Part shown: positions 8,354 to 14,759 of the stretch, one piece after another
Position numbering within the stretch: the stretch's first letter is position 1
How the letters are laid out: every line of letters begins with the position of its first letter
From: Mailhella sp.
Lineage (GTDB): Bacteria > Desulfobacterota > Desulfovibrionia > Desulfovibrionales > Desulfovibrionaceae
Length of the DNA: 16,921 bases
Assembly (NCBI GenBank): GCA_017940105.1
Contig: JAGAZG010000234.1
Span: forward strand, 1-16,921
Direction: 5' to 3'
The notes under the pieces: generated by a model
Told to the model about the DNA's origin: nothing
Seen by the model: the letters and a program-made list of their open reading frames with translations, nothing else
Databases searched by the model: none
Translations under genes and position numbers: made by a program

Positions 8354-8384
8354 TTACCTTTCAATAACCTTTTATGTACATGCC

Positions 8385-9305
8385 ATGACCGCACTGAGGC
8401 ATCTTAAAGCCCTGGCCGACGAAACCCGGCTTCGCTTGGCTCTTGTCCTTTATCACTGCGAGCTTTCCGTAAACGAACTGGCTTCGCTCATGGACATGGG
8501 GCAGTCACGCATTTCGCGGCATCTTAAAATTTTGACGGAATCTGGTCTGCTGCATTCGCGCAGGGATGGACTCTGGGCTTTTTACTCTGCCAAGCCAAAC
8601 GGCCAGGGACACGAATTTTTAAAAAGCCTCATGCCTTACCTGCTTGCAGAGCAGGATGCGCAGGACGATCTTGCAAGGGCTTTTCATATTCTGGAGGAAA
8701 GAGCACGCAGCACACGCCAGTTTTTTAACGATATTGCAGATGACTGGGACAGAATGAGCCGGGAAATCCTGGGGGATTTCTCTTTGCCTGACACCGTGCT
8801 CAAAAACCTGCCCATTGACTGCAAAACTGCCGTAGACCTGGGCTGCGGCACAGGAGAAGTGCTGTGGAAACTGCGCGGCGCATGCAACGGGCTGATAGGC
8901 GTGGATAATTCACCCCGAATGCTTGACCAGGCCCGCAGGCGCTTTACCGGCGCTGAAGAAGAAGTATCATTGCGCATAGGCGAACTTGACCACCTGCCGC
9001 TGCGTGACGGCGAGGCATGTTTTGCCTGCATCAGCCTTGTGCTGCACCACTTGTCGCGCCCAGCAGACGCGCTTGCAGAGATGTCCCGGGTGCTTCACCA
9101 GGGAGGCCATGCCCTCATCACTGATTTTGATCAGCATAATCAGGAAGCCATGCGAACACTTTATGGCGACAGATGGCTGGGCTTTCCACTTACCACGCTT
9201 GCTTCATGGGTTGAAAAAGCTGGCCTGATTATTGAGAGGCGCAGCCTGCAGCCCGTCAAACGAAATTTATGCCTGCACATTCTTCTTGCAAGAAAACCGG
9301 GCTGA
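8385..9305 (+). CDS. sahR: SahR-like regulator: ArsR winged helix fused to SAM-methyltransferase domain
   Basis: Protein of 306 residues. The N-terminal ArsR-family winged helix (about 1-75) has a recognition helix near MGQSRISRHLKIL (38-50). The wing (SRRDGLWAFYS) is at about 58-68. The C-terminal Rossmann methyltransferase fold starts near 113, with motif I AVDLGCGTGE (149-158), GVDNSPRML (172-180) and a LVLHHLSRP post-motif (218-226). In Desulfovibrio the same architecture directly upstream of ahcY is SahR, a repressor of SAM-cycle genes that uses the methyltransferase fold to sense S-adenosylhomocysteine. Here too ahcY follows after 49 bases. ATG 8385 was chosen because the promoter at 8325-8353 puts a transcript start near 8360. 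A TTG start at 8283 would lie upstream of that promoter. The ribosome site is weak. Symbol by architecture and synteny. Confidence 0.85.
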   Translation: MTALRHLKALADETRLRLALVLYHCELSVNELASLMDMGQSRISRHLKILTESGLLHSRRDGLWAFYSAKPNGQGHEFLKSLMPYLLAEQDAQDDLARAFHILEERARSTRQFFNDIADDWDRMSREILGDFSLPDTVLKNLPIDCKTAVDLGCGTGEVLWKLRGACNGLIGVDNSPRMLDQARRRFTGAEEEVSLRIGELDHLPLRDGEACFACISLVLHHLSRPADALAEMSRVLHQGGHALITDFDQHNQEAMRTLYGDRWLGFPLTTLASWVEKAGLIIERRSLQPVKRNLCLHILLARKPG

Positions 9306-9323
9306 CACGCCAACATTATCATT

Positions 9324-9339
9324 CGCGGCCATAGCCGCG
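9324..9339 (+). promoter_or_regulatory. GC-rich hairpin between sahR and ahcY
   Basis: CGCGGC (9324-9329), CATA loop, GCCGCG (9334-9339): a perfect 6-bp stem with a tetraloop in the 49-base gap, ending 4 bases before the ahcY ribosome site AGGGAG (9344-9349). No U-tract follows, so it is not an intrinsic terminator. It could stabilise or process the ahcY part of the message. It does not resemble the SAH riboswitch pseudoknot. Confidence 0.4.
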
Positions 9340-9354
9340 GCACAGGGAGCTTTC

Positions 9355-10779
9355 ATGCCTGCAAAAGATCTTGACCTTTCTTTAGAGTACAAAGTCGCCA
9401 ACATAAGCCTTGCAGACTTCGGCAAAAAAGAAATTCAGCTTTCCGAAAAGGAAATGCCCGGACTTATGGAACTCATCCGCCGTTACGGTGAATCCAAGCC
9501 GCTGAAGGGCAAAAAAATCAGCGGTTCGCTGCACATGACCATTCAAACCGCCATGCTCATTCGCACGCTTCATGACCTGGGAGCCGACATACGCTGGGCT
9601 TCTTGCAACATTTTTTCAACGCAGGACCATGCAGCTGCCGCCATTGCCGCCCAGGGCATGGCCAAGGTTTTTGCCTGGAAGGGAGAAAGCCTGGAAGACT
9701 ACTGGTGGTGCACGGAAATGGCCCTCACCTGGCCAGACGGCTCAGGTCCTGATCTTATTGTGGACGATGGAGGCGACGCCACCCTGCTCATCCACAAAGG
9801 CGCAGAAGCAGAACGCGACCCGTCTGTTCTCAACCGCAAGCCATCGTGCCGCGAAGAAGCCATCATCATGGAACGCATCGCCCTGTCCCTGCAAAAGCGC
9901 CCTGGGCGATGGAGCAAGGTTGCCGCAGGCGTGCGCGGCGTTTCTGAAGAGACGACCACTGGCGTGCACAGGCTTTACCAGATGGAGCGAGAAGGCAAGT
10001 TGCTTTTCCCGGCCATCAACGTCAATGATTCCGTAACCAAATCTAAATTCGACAATCTTTATGGATGCCGCGAGTCCTTAGCCGACGGCATCAAACGCGC
10101 AACGGACGTGATGGTTGCCGGCAAAGTCGTAGTGGTATGCGGCTTTGGGGATGTGGGCAAGGGCTGCGCTGCCTCCATGCGCGGTTTTGGCGCGCGCGTC
10201 CTGGTCACCGAAATAGACCCCATCTGTGCGCTGCAGGCAGCCATGGAAGGCTACGAAGTCGTTACCCTCGAAGACGCACTTCCCGTGGGCGACATTTACG
10301 TGACTTGCACAGGCAACTGCGACGTGATTACCGGACAGCATATGCTGGGCATGAAAGATGAGGCAATCGTCTGCAATATCGGTCACTTTGACAGCGAAAT
10401 CCAGATGTCATGGCTGGAATCCACGCCAGGATGCACAAAGATGGAAGTAAAGCCCCAGGTGGACAAATGGTCTCTGCCTTCCGGCCGCTCGATCATCGTG
10501 CTTGCCGAAGGCCGCCTCGTCAATCTGGGTTGCGCAACGGGGCATGCCAGCTTTGTCATGTCCAATTCATTCACCAACCAGGTGCTCGCGCAGATGGAAC
10601 TTGCCAGCCGCAGTCACGAGGCAAAAGTGTACACGCTGCCTAAGCAGCTTGATGAAGAAGTTGCCCGCCTGCACCTTGGACGCCTGGGAGCAAAACTCAC
10701 CAGGCTTACGCAAAAGCAGGCCGACTACATCGGAGTTTCTGTTGACGGTCCGTACAAAAGCGAGCTGTACCGCTATTAA
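9355..10779 (+). CDS. ahcY: S-adenosylhomocysteine hydrolase
   Basis: NAD-dependent cytosolic enzyme that splits SAH to adenosine and homocysteine, relieving product inhibition of methyltransferases and recycling homocysteine to methionine. At 474 residues it is the usual bacterial length. Substrate-site residues are in place: SGSLHMT with His60, VDDGGD (137-141, Asp138), SEETTTGVHRLY (197-208, Glu199), and Lys229/Asp233 in VTKSKFDN. The NAD Rossmann loop is GFGDVGKG (263-270). The C-terminal SELYRY corresponds to the family's conserved (H)YRY end. The ATG at 9355 was chosen because AGGGAG (9344-9349) precedes it at good spacing and the sequence begins where family members do. The longer open frame from 9232 would overlap sahR. 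Likely co-transcribed with sahR and controlled by its dimer in response to SAH. nikR follows after 45 bases. Confidence 0.97.
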   Translation: MPAKDLDLSLEYKVANISLADFGKKEIQLSEKEMPGLMELIRRYGESKPLKGKKISGSLHMTIQTAMLIRTLHDLGADIRWASCNIFSTQDHAAAAIAAQGMAKVFAWKGESLEDYWWCTEMALTWPDGSGPDLIVDDGGDATLLIHKGAEAERDPSVLNRKPSCREEAIIMERIALSLQKRPGRWSKVAAGVRGVSEETTTGVHRLYQMEREGKLLFPAINVNDSVTKSKFDNLYGCRESLADGIKRATDVMVAGKVVVVCGFGDVGKGCAASMRGFGARVLVTEIDPICALQAAMEGYEVVTLEDALPVGDIYVTCTGNCDVITGQHMLGMKDEAIVCNIGHFDSEIQMSWLESTPGCTKMEVKPQVDKWSLPSGRSIIVLAEGRLVNLGCATGHASFVMSNSFTNQVLAQMELASRSHEAKVYTLPKQLDEEVARLHLGRLGAKLTRLTQKQADYIGVSVDGPYKSELYRY

Positions 10780-10824
10780 TCAAATACCATGTGGTCCAGC
10801 GCCGCATGAAAAAGGACATCGGAC

Positions 10825-11274
10825 ATGAGCGAACTTGTGCGATTTGGCGTTTCTCTTGAGCAAGATCTTCTCGAAGCCTTTGATTCGCTCTGCGAACGCA
10901 GGGAATCCAAAAGATCTGAGGCCATCCGCCACTGCATACGGCGGGAACTGGCAGAAGAAGTTCTGACGGATCCAAACGCTTCCGTGGCCGGTGTCCTGAC
11001 GTTGATGTTTGACCACCATGACAGCGATCTGCCGGGGAGGCTCACCTCTCTTCAGCACGAAGCGCACGACATGGTCATCGCTACCATGCACGTTCATCTT
11101 GACGAACACAGATGCCTTGAAGCCATGGCCCTGCGTGGTTCTGCGGCCGAAGTCTCTCGCCTGGCCGACAAGCTGCGTTCCGCACGAGGCGTTCTGCAAA
11201 GTTCCTGTTCGCTGACGGCTATAGAATCCGTGCATGAACACGGCCATCAGCACTGCACGGAGGAAAAGCAATGA
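10825..11274 (+). CDS. nikR: Nickel-responsive regulator NikR
   Basis: Ribbon-helix-helix repressor of 149 residues (E. coli NikR 133). The N-terminal RHH domain (about 1-48) has the DNA-contact strand VRFGVSL and helix RSEAIR (30-35). The C-terminal ACT-like metal domain keeps the high-affinity square-planar Ni set: His78, His89, His91 (in MHVH) and Cys97, equivalent to E. coli H76/H87/H89/C95. The C-terminal tail adds a His/Cys-rich stretch HEHGHQHC (137-144), absent from E. coli NikR, that could bind further metal. AAGGA at 10812-10816 is 8 bases from the start. It overlaps folE2 by ATGA (11271-11274) and follows ahcY by 45 bases. No GTATGA-N16-TCATAC operator was found near it, and no nickel transporter or hydrogenase gene is in the window, so its targets must lie elsewhere. 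Confidence 0.93.
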   Translation: MSELVRFGVSLEQDLLEAFDSLCERRESKRSEAIRHCIRRELAEEVLTDPNASVAGVLTLMFDHHDSDLPGRLTSLQHEAHDMVIATMHVHLDEHRCLEAMALRGSAAEVSRLADKLRSARGVLQSSCSLTAIESVHEHGHQHCTEEKQ

Positions 11275-12107
11275 ATGAGGAATCAGGCTCTGCCCTGGAA
11301 GACGTGCAAAGCGGGCCTGCCGAAGTGGCACTGGATATTGACCATGTGGGCGTGAAAAATGTAAGGTTGCCCCTTGTCGTGCGAGACCGCAGCCAAGGAC
11401 ACCAGCATACGGTGGCATCCGTCGACATGGGGGTGGATCTGCCTTCGTCGTTTAAAGGCACGCACATGAGCCGCTTTGTTGAAGCGCTTGAAGCATGGCG
11501 CGAAGGCAGCAGCGAAGAACTTGACTATGCTTCCATGAAGCGCCTGCTTTCTGATGTTCTTGAGCGCTTAAATGCGCGCCGCGCCCGGGCACGGTTCAGC
11601 TTTCCTTATTTTATTACGCGCAGGGCTCCCGCCACAGGGCGCCCTGCGCCCGTATGCTATCAATGTCACCTGACCGGCGAGATGAAGGCAGGCAGCACAA
11701 GCCCACGCTTTCTTTTGGAGCTGGAAGTACCCGTTACTACCGTGTGCCCATGCTCAAAGGCCATCAGCAATGCCGGCGCGCACGGACAGCGCGCAACCAT
11801 ACGCCTTGCTCTTCGCCTGAGGCGCTTTGAGTGGCTTGAAGGTTTCATTGACATGGCGGAAAAATCCGGTTCCGCTCCCATTTACACCCTGCTCAAGCGT
11901 CCTGACGAAAAATTTGTTACGGAACAGGCGTATGAAAACGCCCTGTTCGTTGAAGATGTGGTCCGCCGGACAGCCTACAGCCTTGAAGCCGATGACAGCG
12001 TCGTCTGGTACCGGGTTGAGGTAGAAAGTGAAGAATCCATACACGGTCACAACGCCTTTGCAAGCATAGAGCGTACCGCCCACGACCCGCATGCTGATAA
12101 CAGCTGA
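11271..12107 (+). CDS. folE2: GTP cyclohydrolase FolE2 (type IB)
   Basis: Protein of 278 residues of the GCYH-IB family (COG1469), which makes 7,8-dihydroneopterin triphosphate from GTP, the first step of tetrahydrofolate and queuosine synthesis. The signature VCPCSKAIS (158-166) contains the metal-binding cysteine. His171 in the AHGQR loop, VTEQAYENALFVEDVVR (216-232) and SEESIHGHNAFA (253-264) are also family-conserved. Unlike Zn-dependent FolE, FolE2 accepts several divalent metals and is often used under zinc limitation. The start is the ATG inside nikR TGA (ATGA). Residues 1-20 are poorly conserved. Pairing with a nickel sensor, not a Zur-type gene, is unusual and could be simple operon drift. 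The transcription unit ends 19 bases downstream at the hairpin starting at 12126. No tail or core residues are missing. Confidence 0.95.
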   Translation: MNEESGSALEDVQSGPAEVALDIDHVGVKNVRLPLVVRDRSQGHQHTVASVDMGVDLPSSFKGTHMSRFVEALEAWREGSSEELDYASMKRLLSDVLERLNARRARARFSFPYFITRRAPATGRPAPVCYQCHLTGEMKAGSTSPRFLLELEVPVTTVCPCSKAISNAGAHGQRATIRLALRLRRFEWLEGFIDMAEKSGSAPIYTLLKRPDEKFVTEQAYENALFVEDVVRRTAYSLEADDSVVWYRVEVESEESIHGHNAFASIERTAHDPHADNS

Positions 12108-12125
12108 TGAGTATTGTTCTCTTTC

Positions 12126-12170
12126 GGCACTGAAAAATTTTTATTTTCAGCGCCATTTTTATTTTCTTTT
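12126..12170 (+). terminator. Intrinsic terminator after folE2
   Basis: CTGAAAA (12130-12136) pairs with TTTTCAG (12144-12150) around a 7-base loop. The stem extends by GGC/GCC (12126-12128 with 12152-12154) across one A-C mismatch. A U-rich tail follows (12155-12170). It closes the sahR-ahcY-nikR-folE2 unit and isolates it from putP. Confidence 0.85.
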
Positions 12171-12233
12171 ATCGCTGTTTCAGGTAGCATGGGTTCTTGC
12201 GCTGTTATAGCGACTTTCTTTCAGGAAACGCGA

Positions 12234-12305
12234 ATGAAAACCTCTTCCTCTTTTACAGCCACCGCTGGTCTGTTCCCGCCATGGCGAAAGTCCTCTCGTT
12301 GCTGA
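12234..12305 (+). CDS. Possible leader peptide upstream of putP (23 codons)
   Basis: An ATG at 12234 is preceded by AGGA (12223-12226) at 7-base spacing and opens a 23-codon frame ending in TGA (12303-12305). The peptide starts MKTSSSFTATAG and includes FPPWRK, that is, tandem proline codons (CCG CCA) then tryptophan. It lies between the folE2 terminator and putP and overlaps RNA hairpins described in the next entry. The ribosome site and position are suggestive; conservation is unknown and the peptide has no recognisable family. It could be a chance ORF. Confidence 0.35.
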   Translation: MKTSSSFTATAGLFPPWRKSSRC

Positions 12306-12355
12306 CCTCCATTCGCCATTGAGCCTTCCGCACAGATGCGGATCACGCGTTTCTT
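12281..12355 (+). promoter_or_regulatory. Structured putP 5' leader: nested hairpins
   Basis: Three complementary pairs are visible. First, ATGGCGAA (12281-12288) with TTCGCCAT (12312-12319) is a perfect 8 bp; its 5' arm covers leader codons just after the proline pair and its loop holds the leader stop. Second, TCCGC (12327-12331) with GCGGA (12338-12342) is followed by a pyrimidine-rich stretch (12350-12359). Third, AGGAAACGCG (12223-12232, the leader ribosome site) is complementary to CGCGTTTCTT (12346-12355) with one G-U. The arrangement would let ribosome position or long-range pairing affect downstream structure, as in attenuators. The second hairpin is short and its tail is not a clean U-run. 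I saw no convincing promoter in 12171-12233. Confidence 0.35.
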
Positions 12356-12385
12356 TCTTAAAACATTCTTTCATGAGAGATTGCC

Positions 12386-13804
12386 ATGGATACCAATCAG
12401 GCTTTCGTCTATTTTGCTATCATCGCCTATATGGCGCTGGTTCTCTACATAGGCTACTACTGCTCCAAGCAAAATGAAAATGCAGGCGATTTTTATCTTG
12501 GCGGACGCCGACTCGGCCCCATAGTCACAGCCATGAGCGCCGAAGCTTCAGACATGTCTTCGTGGCTGCTGCTCGGCATTCCCGGACTGACCCTTTTCAC
12601 CGGCATTGCTGATACGTTCTGGACATCGTTCGGGCTTGCCATAGGCACATACCTGAACTGGCTTTTCGTTGCCGGCCGCCTGCGCCAGTACAGTGAAAAC
12701 ATAGGCGCCATAACTGTGCCGGATTTCTTCGCGCGCCGCTTCCACGACAAAAGCAACGCACTGCTCGGCTTTGCCGCGCTGACGATCATCGTATTCTTCA
12801 TTCCCTATACGGCGTCCGGCTTTGCCGCCTGCGGCAAGCTGTTCTCTTCGCTGTTTGGCATCAATTACATCACAGGTATGATGATTGGCTCCGTTGTCAT
12901 AGTGGCCTATACCGCCATGGGCGGATTTCTCGCCGCTTCTGTCAGCGATCTTTTCCAGTCCATTGTCATGAGCCTTGCGCTCGTGATCATCGTCTTTTTC
13001 GGCATAGAACTGGCCGGTGGATGGAACGCTGTGGAAGCATCTGCCAGTCTGCCGGGCTATATCAGCCTTTCCAGCATGACGGATGTCGCTACAAAGCAGG
13101 TCAGCGATTACGGACTGATCACCATCGTTTCAACCATGGCCTGGGGGCTCGGTTATTTTGGCATGCCCCATATACTGCTGCGGTTCATGGCCATTGAAGA
13201 ACCTAAGCGCATTCCCCTGTCTCGCCGCATTGCTACCATCTGGGTAGTCATTGCCATGGGCACGGCCATTCTGATCGGCGTAATCGGCTACGCAATAGTC
13301 AAGGCCGGCGTTCTCCCCATGTTCGGCTCTTCGTCTGACGCAGAATACCTGATCATCAAGCTCAGCGGTCTTCTCAGCCAGTACAATGTGGTCGCAGCCT
13401 TCATTGCGGGACTGGTACTCGCCGGTATTTTGGCCTGCACCATGTCCACTGCTGATTCCCAGCTTCTTGCCGCGGCATCCAGCGTTTCTGAAAATATCAT
13501 GCGCGGAGTGTTCAAGATTGAACTTTCAGAAAAAATGACTCTTCTCACTGCACGACTCACCGTGCTTTGCATCGCAGTCATCGGCGTCTTCATCGCACGC
13601 GATCCGGCCAGCTCGGTATTCCGCATCGTGTCTTTTGCCTGGGCAGGCTTTGGCGCTGCTTTTGGTCCGGTCATGCTCTTTGCCTTGTTCTGGCGGCGCT
13701 GCAACCGCTGGGGTGCTCTTGCAGGCATGCTTTCCGGCGGCGTCATGATCTTCGTTTGGAAGTTTCTTGTCCGCCCCCCTCGGCGGAATATGGAACATCT
13801 ATGA
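12386..13804 (+). CDS. putP: Sodium/proline symporter PutP, frame broken near the 3' end
   Basis: Sodium:solute symporter (SSS family), an inner-membrane carrier that imports proline with Na+. The frame as read is 472 residues. Helices start at about residue 5. It has EASDMSSWLLLGIPG (53-67; Asp56 aligns with the Na+-site Asp55 of E. coli PutP) and TMSTADSQLL (352-361; the Na-binding Ser/Thr pair of MST). GRR..GP and VPDFFARRF (111-119) are also family-typical. After WKFLVRPP the frame runs into RRNMEHL and a stop at 13802-13804. E. coli PutP is 502 residues with one more helix. One base downstream the expected continuation is open to 13916 (separate entry), giving 509 residues if joined. The protein as read lacks the last transmembrane helix. 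Proline is the likeliest substrate by similarity; other SSS substrates are possible. The ribosome site is weak (GAGAGA at about 12374). Confidence 0.88.
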   Translation: MDTNQAFVYFAIIAYMALVLYIGYYCSKQNENAGDFYLGGRRLGPIVTAMSAEASDMSSWLLLGIPGLTLFTGIADTFWTSFGLAIGTYLNWLFVAGRLRQYSENIGAITVPDFFARRFHDKSNALLGFAALTIIVFFIPYTASGFAACGKLFSSLFGINYITGMMIGSVVIVAYTAMGGFLAASVSDLFQSIVMSLALVIIVFFGIELAGGWNAVEASASLPGYISLSSMTDVATKQVSDYGLITIVSTMAWGLGYFGMPHILLRFMAIEEPKRIPLSRRIATIWVVIAMGTAILIGVIGYAIVKAGVLPMFGSSSDAEYLIIKLSGLLSQYNVVAAFIAGLVLAGILACTMSTADSQLLAAASSVSENIMRGVFKIELSEKMTLLTARLTVLCIAVIGVFIARDPASSVFRIVSFAWAGFGAAFGPVMLFALFWRRCNRWGALAGMLSGGVMIFVWKFLVRPPRRNMEHL

Positions 13805-13916
13805 GCTTCTTCCCGGATTTCTCGTTGCAAGCGCGGCTATCGTTGTCGTAAGTCTGCTCACCGCTGCCCCTGAAAAAGAAATTCTTGACGAGTTCGATGC
13901 CGCCAGCGGCAAATAA
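13773..13916 (+). pseudogene. putP: Out-of-frame C-terminal piece of putP
   Basis: In the +1 frame relative to the upstream putP frame, codons from 13773 to TAA 13914-13916 encode PLGGIWNIYELLPGFL then a hydrophobic helix (VASAAIVVVSLL) and a charged tail (APEKEILDEFDAASGK). YELLPGFL and the helix plus charged tail match the end of PutP proteins. The switch point is the run of six C at 13774-13779. Slipping one base there, or removing one C, yields RPLGGIWNIYE without any other change. It may be a real frameshift mutation, a sequence error in a homopolymer, or a +1 recoding site. Confidence 0.85.
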
Positions 13917-13935
13917 GGCAGATGCAAAGAGATTC

Positions 13936-13964
13936 TTGACATGTACCTGACAATCTTTTAAATA
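13936..13964 (+). promoter_or_regulatory. Promoter of tRNA-Val
   Basis: A perfect -35 hexamer TTGACA (13936-13941) is followed at 16-17 bases by TTAAAT/TAAATA (13958-13964). The tRNA starts 11 bases further on. It begins 20 bases after the end of the shifted putP frame, so the tRNA probably has its own transcript. Confidence 0.7.
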
Positions 13965-13974
13965 CTACGGCGTT

Positions 13975-14050
13975 GGGCGGTTAGCTCAGTTGGTAGAGTA
14001 TCGGTCTTACACACCGACTGTCAGGGGTTCGAGTCCCTTACCGCCCACCA
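13975..14050 (+). tRNA. tRNA-Val (UAC anticodon)
   Basis: A 76-base cloverleaf with encoded CCA. The acceptor stem is GGGCGGT (13975-13981) with ACCGCCC (14040-14046). The D arm is GCTC-AGTTGGTA-GAGT, with a G-U closing pair. The anticodon stem is TCGGT/ACCGA around loop CTTACAC, so the anticodon is TAC, reading valine GUN codons (GUA first). The T arm contains TTCGAGT. Discriminator A is at 14047 and CCA at 14048-14050. All stems close, and the gene appears functional. No copy of its 3' end elsewhere in the window would mark an integrated element. Confidence 0.97.
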
Positions 14051-14062
14051 AACACCAATCTC

Positions 14063-14119
14063 ATAAAGTCCCATAACGTAACATAACCCGTTGTGGGACT
14101 TTATTTCTATATTTTATTA
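14063..14119 (+). terminator. Strong hairpin terminator after tRNA-Val
   Basis: ATAAAGTCCCATAACG (14063-14078) pairs with CGTTGTGGGACTTTAT (14089-14104) over 16 bp, with one G-U pair and a 10-base loop. The T-rich tail on the + strand is at 14101-14116. It lies between the tRNA and the end of the convergent minus-strand gene (stop at 14125). It may also end that transcript, although its minus-side tail is poor in U. Confidence 0.85.
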
Positions 14120-14124
14120 CTATG

Positions 14125-14613
14125 CTACTTGCCTTCGCAAACAGAGCAAAGCTTGTAGCCTTTTTTTATTGCCTGATCCAAATTGGCAAACTTTTCCGTC
14201 GTTCCCTTGGCGTCATAGTACTTGCAGGACGGTCCATGCAGCATCTTAGAATTAGGATTGCCCTTCAGCGTTCTCGGCATCTTGTTTGCCGTTGCAACGC
14301 CTTCTTTGCCGCCGCAAACCTTGCAGGCATGATAGCCGGCCTTTTCAGCTTCAGCTGCTGTTGCAAACTGCACCGTGCATGATTTTGCGTTGTAGTGTTC
14401 GCAGTCAGAGGCATGGTAAATCTTTGAGTTGCTATTGCCGTGAAGAGGCTTTTGCTGCTGGTATGCACGTATGCCCGGAGCCTGCTTGTAAGGGGCCGAA
14501 ACCTGCTTGCCAGCCTTGGGCATGACGGCATCATACAGGCTGTCTGCCTGGGCAACGGTCACCATAAAGGCAAATGCCGCCAGAACGGAAATACAAGATC
14601 TTGCTGCTTTCAT
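14125..14613 (-). CDS. Secreted protein with two Ada-like Cys/His metal-binding repeats
   Basis: Protein of 162 residues from the ATG at 14611-14613, chosen because AAGGAG (minus strand, plus coordinates 14621-14626) lies 7 bases upstream and the N-terminus becomes a clean signal peptide (MKAARSC, hydrophobic core, cleavage after AQA near 23). A 19-residue upstream extension would spoil this. Two repeats, about 57-103 and 116-162, share GN-NSK-(I/M)-(Y/L)-H-x3-C ... F-x5-A-x3-GY-x-(A/L)-C-x2-C. Putative zinc ligands are H67, C71, C97, C100 in repeat 1 and H126, C130, C156, C159 in repeat 2, exactly 59 residues apart. The pattern resembles the Ada N-terminal zinc domain and the GNxxSKxxH modules often attached to nucleases and ComEA-like proteins. 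No catalytic domain is present. It probably acts in the periplasm or outside; function unknown. It is a single gene, divergent from the membrane protein at 14760. Confidence 0.8.
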   Translation of the reverse strand: MKAARSCISVLAAFAFMVTVAQADSLYDAVMPKAGKQVSAPYKQAPGIRAYQQQKPLHGNSNSKIYHASDCEHYNAKSCTVQFATAAEAEKAGYHACKVCGGKEGVATANKMPRTLKGNPNSKMLHGPSCKYYDAKGTTEKFANLDQAIKKGYKLCSVCEGK

Positions 14614-14759
14614 TCTTCTGCTCCTTGCAATGTTTTTTTTAACGTTAGCTCCGGCAGGTATAAACTTCAACCAGCAAATTTATTCCACAGGGAGTATTGG
14701 CTTATCATGGCTGAAACGGCTGGCAGATATTGTTGCCTGCCGCCCTTTGGAGTGATAAT
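14614..14759. other. Divergent intergenic region
   Basis: 146 bases between the minus-strand Ada-repeat gene and the plus-strand membrane-protein gene. It contains an 8-base palindrome TAACGTTA (14640-14647) and a run of eight T (14633-14640). A possible minus-strand promoter is TTGAAG-N17-TAACGT, read right to left across about 14671-14643. A good ribosome site for the plus gene, GGAG, is at 14749-14752. The promoters are only suggestive. Confidence 0.3.

Noticed and set aside
8283..8384. N-terminal extension of the SahR-like protein from TTG 8283
   Set aside because: It would start upstream of the best promoter and run through the candidate operator; ArsR proteins begin where the ATG at 8385 does.
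9232..9354. N-terminal extension of AhcY from 9232
   Set aside because: Overlaps sahR coding sequence, has no family similarity, and the ATG at 9355 has a good ribosome site.
9306..9354. SAH riboswitch before ahcY
   Set aside because: The gap is only 49 bases with one simple hairpin; there is no room for the conserved pseudoknot, and a protein regulator is present.
12184..12202. Sigma54-like -24/-12 element before putP (TAGCATG...TTGC)
   Set aside because: The first element lacks GG and the spacing is 11, not 10 bases, so it fails the consensus.
12114..12305. 63-codon frame after folE2
   Set aside because: Its first half runs through the terminator; only the internal ATG at 12234 has a plausible ribosome site, so only the short leader is kept.
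13975..14124. tRNA-Val as an attachment site of an integrated element
   Set aside because: No integrase gene and no duplicate of the tRNA 3' end were seen in the window; the neighbours on both sides look like ordinary genes.
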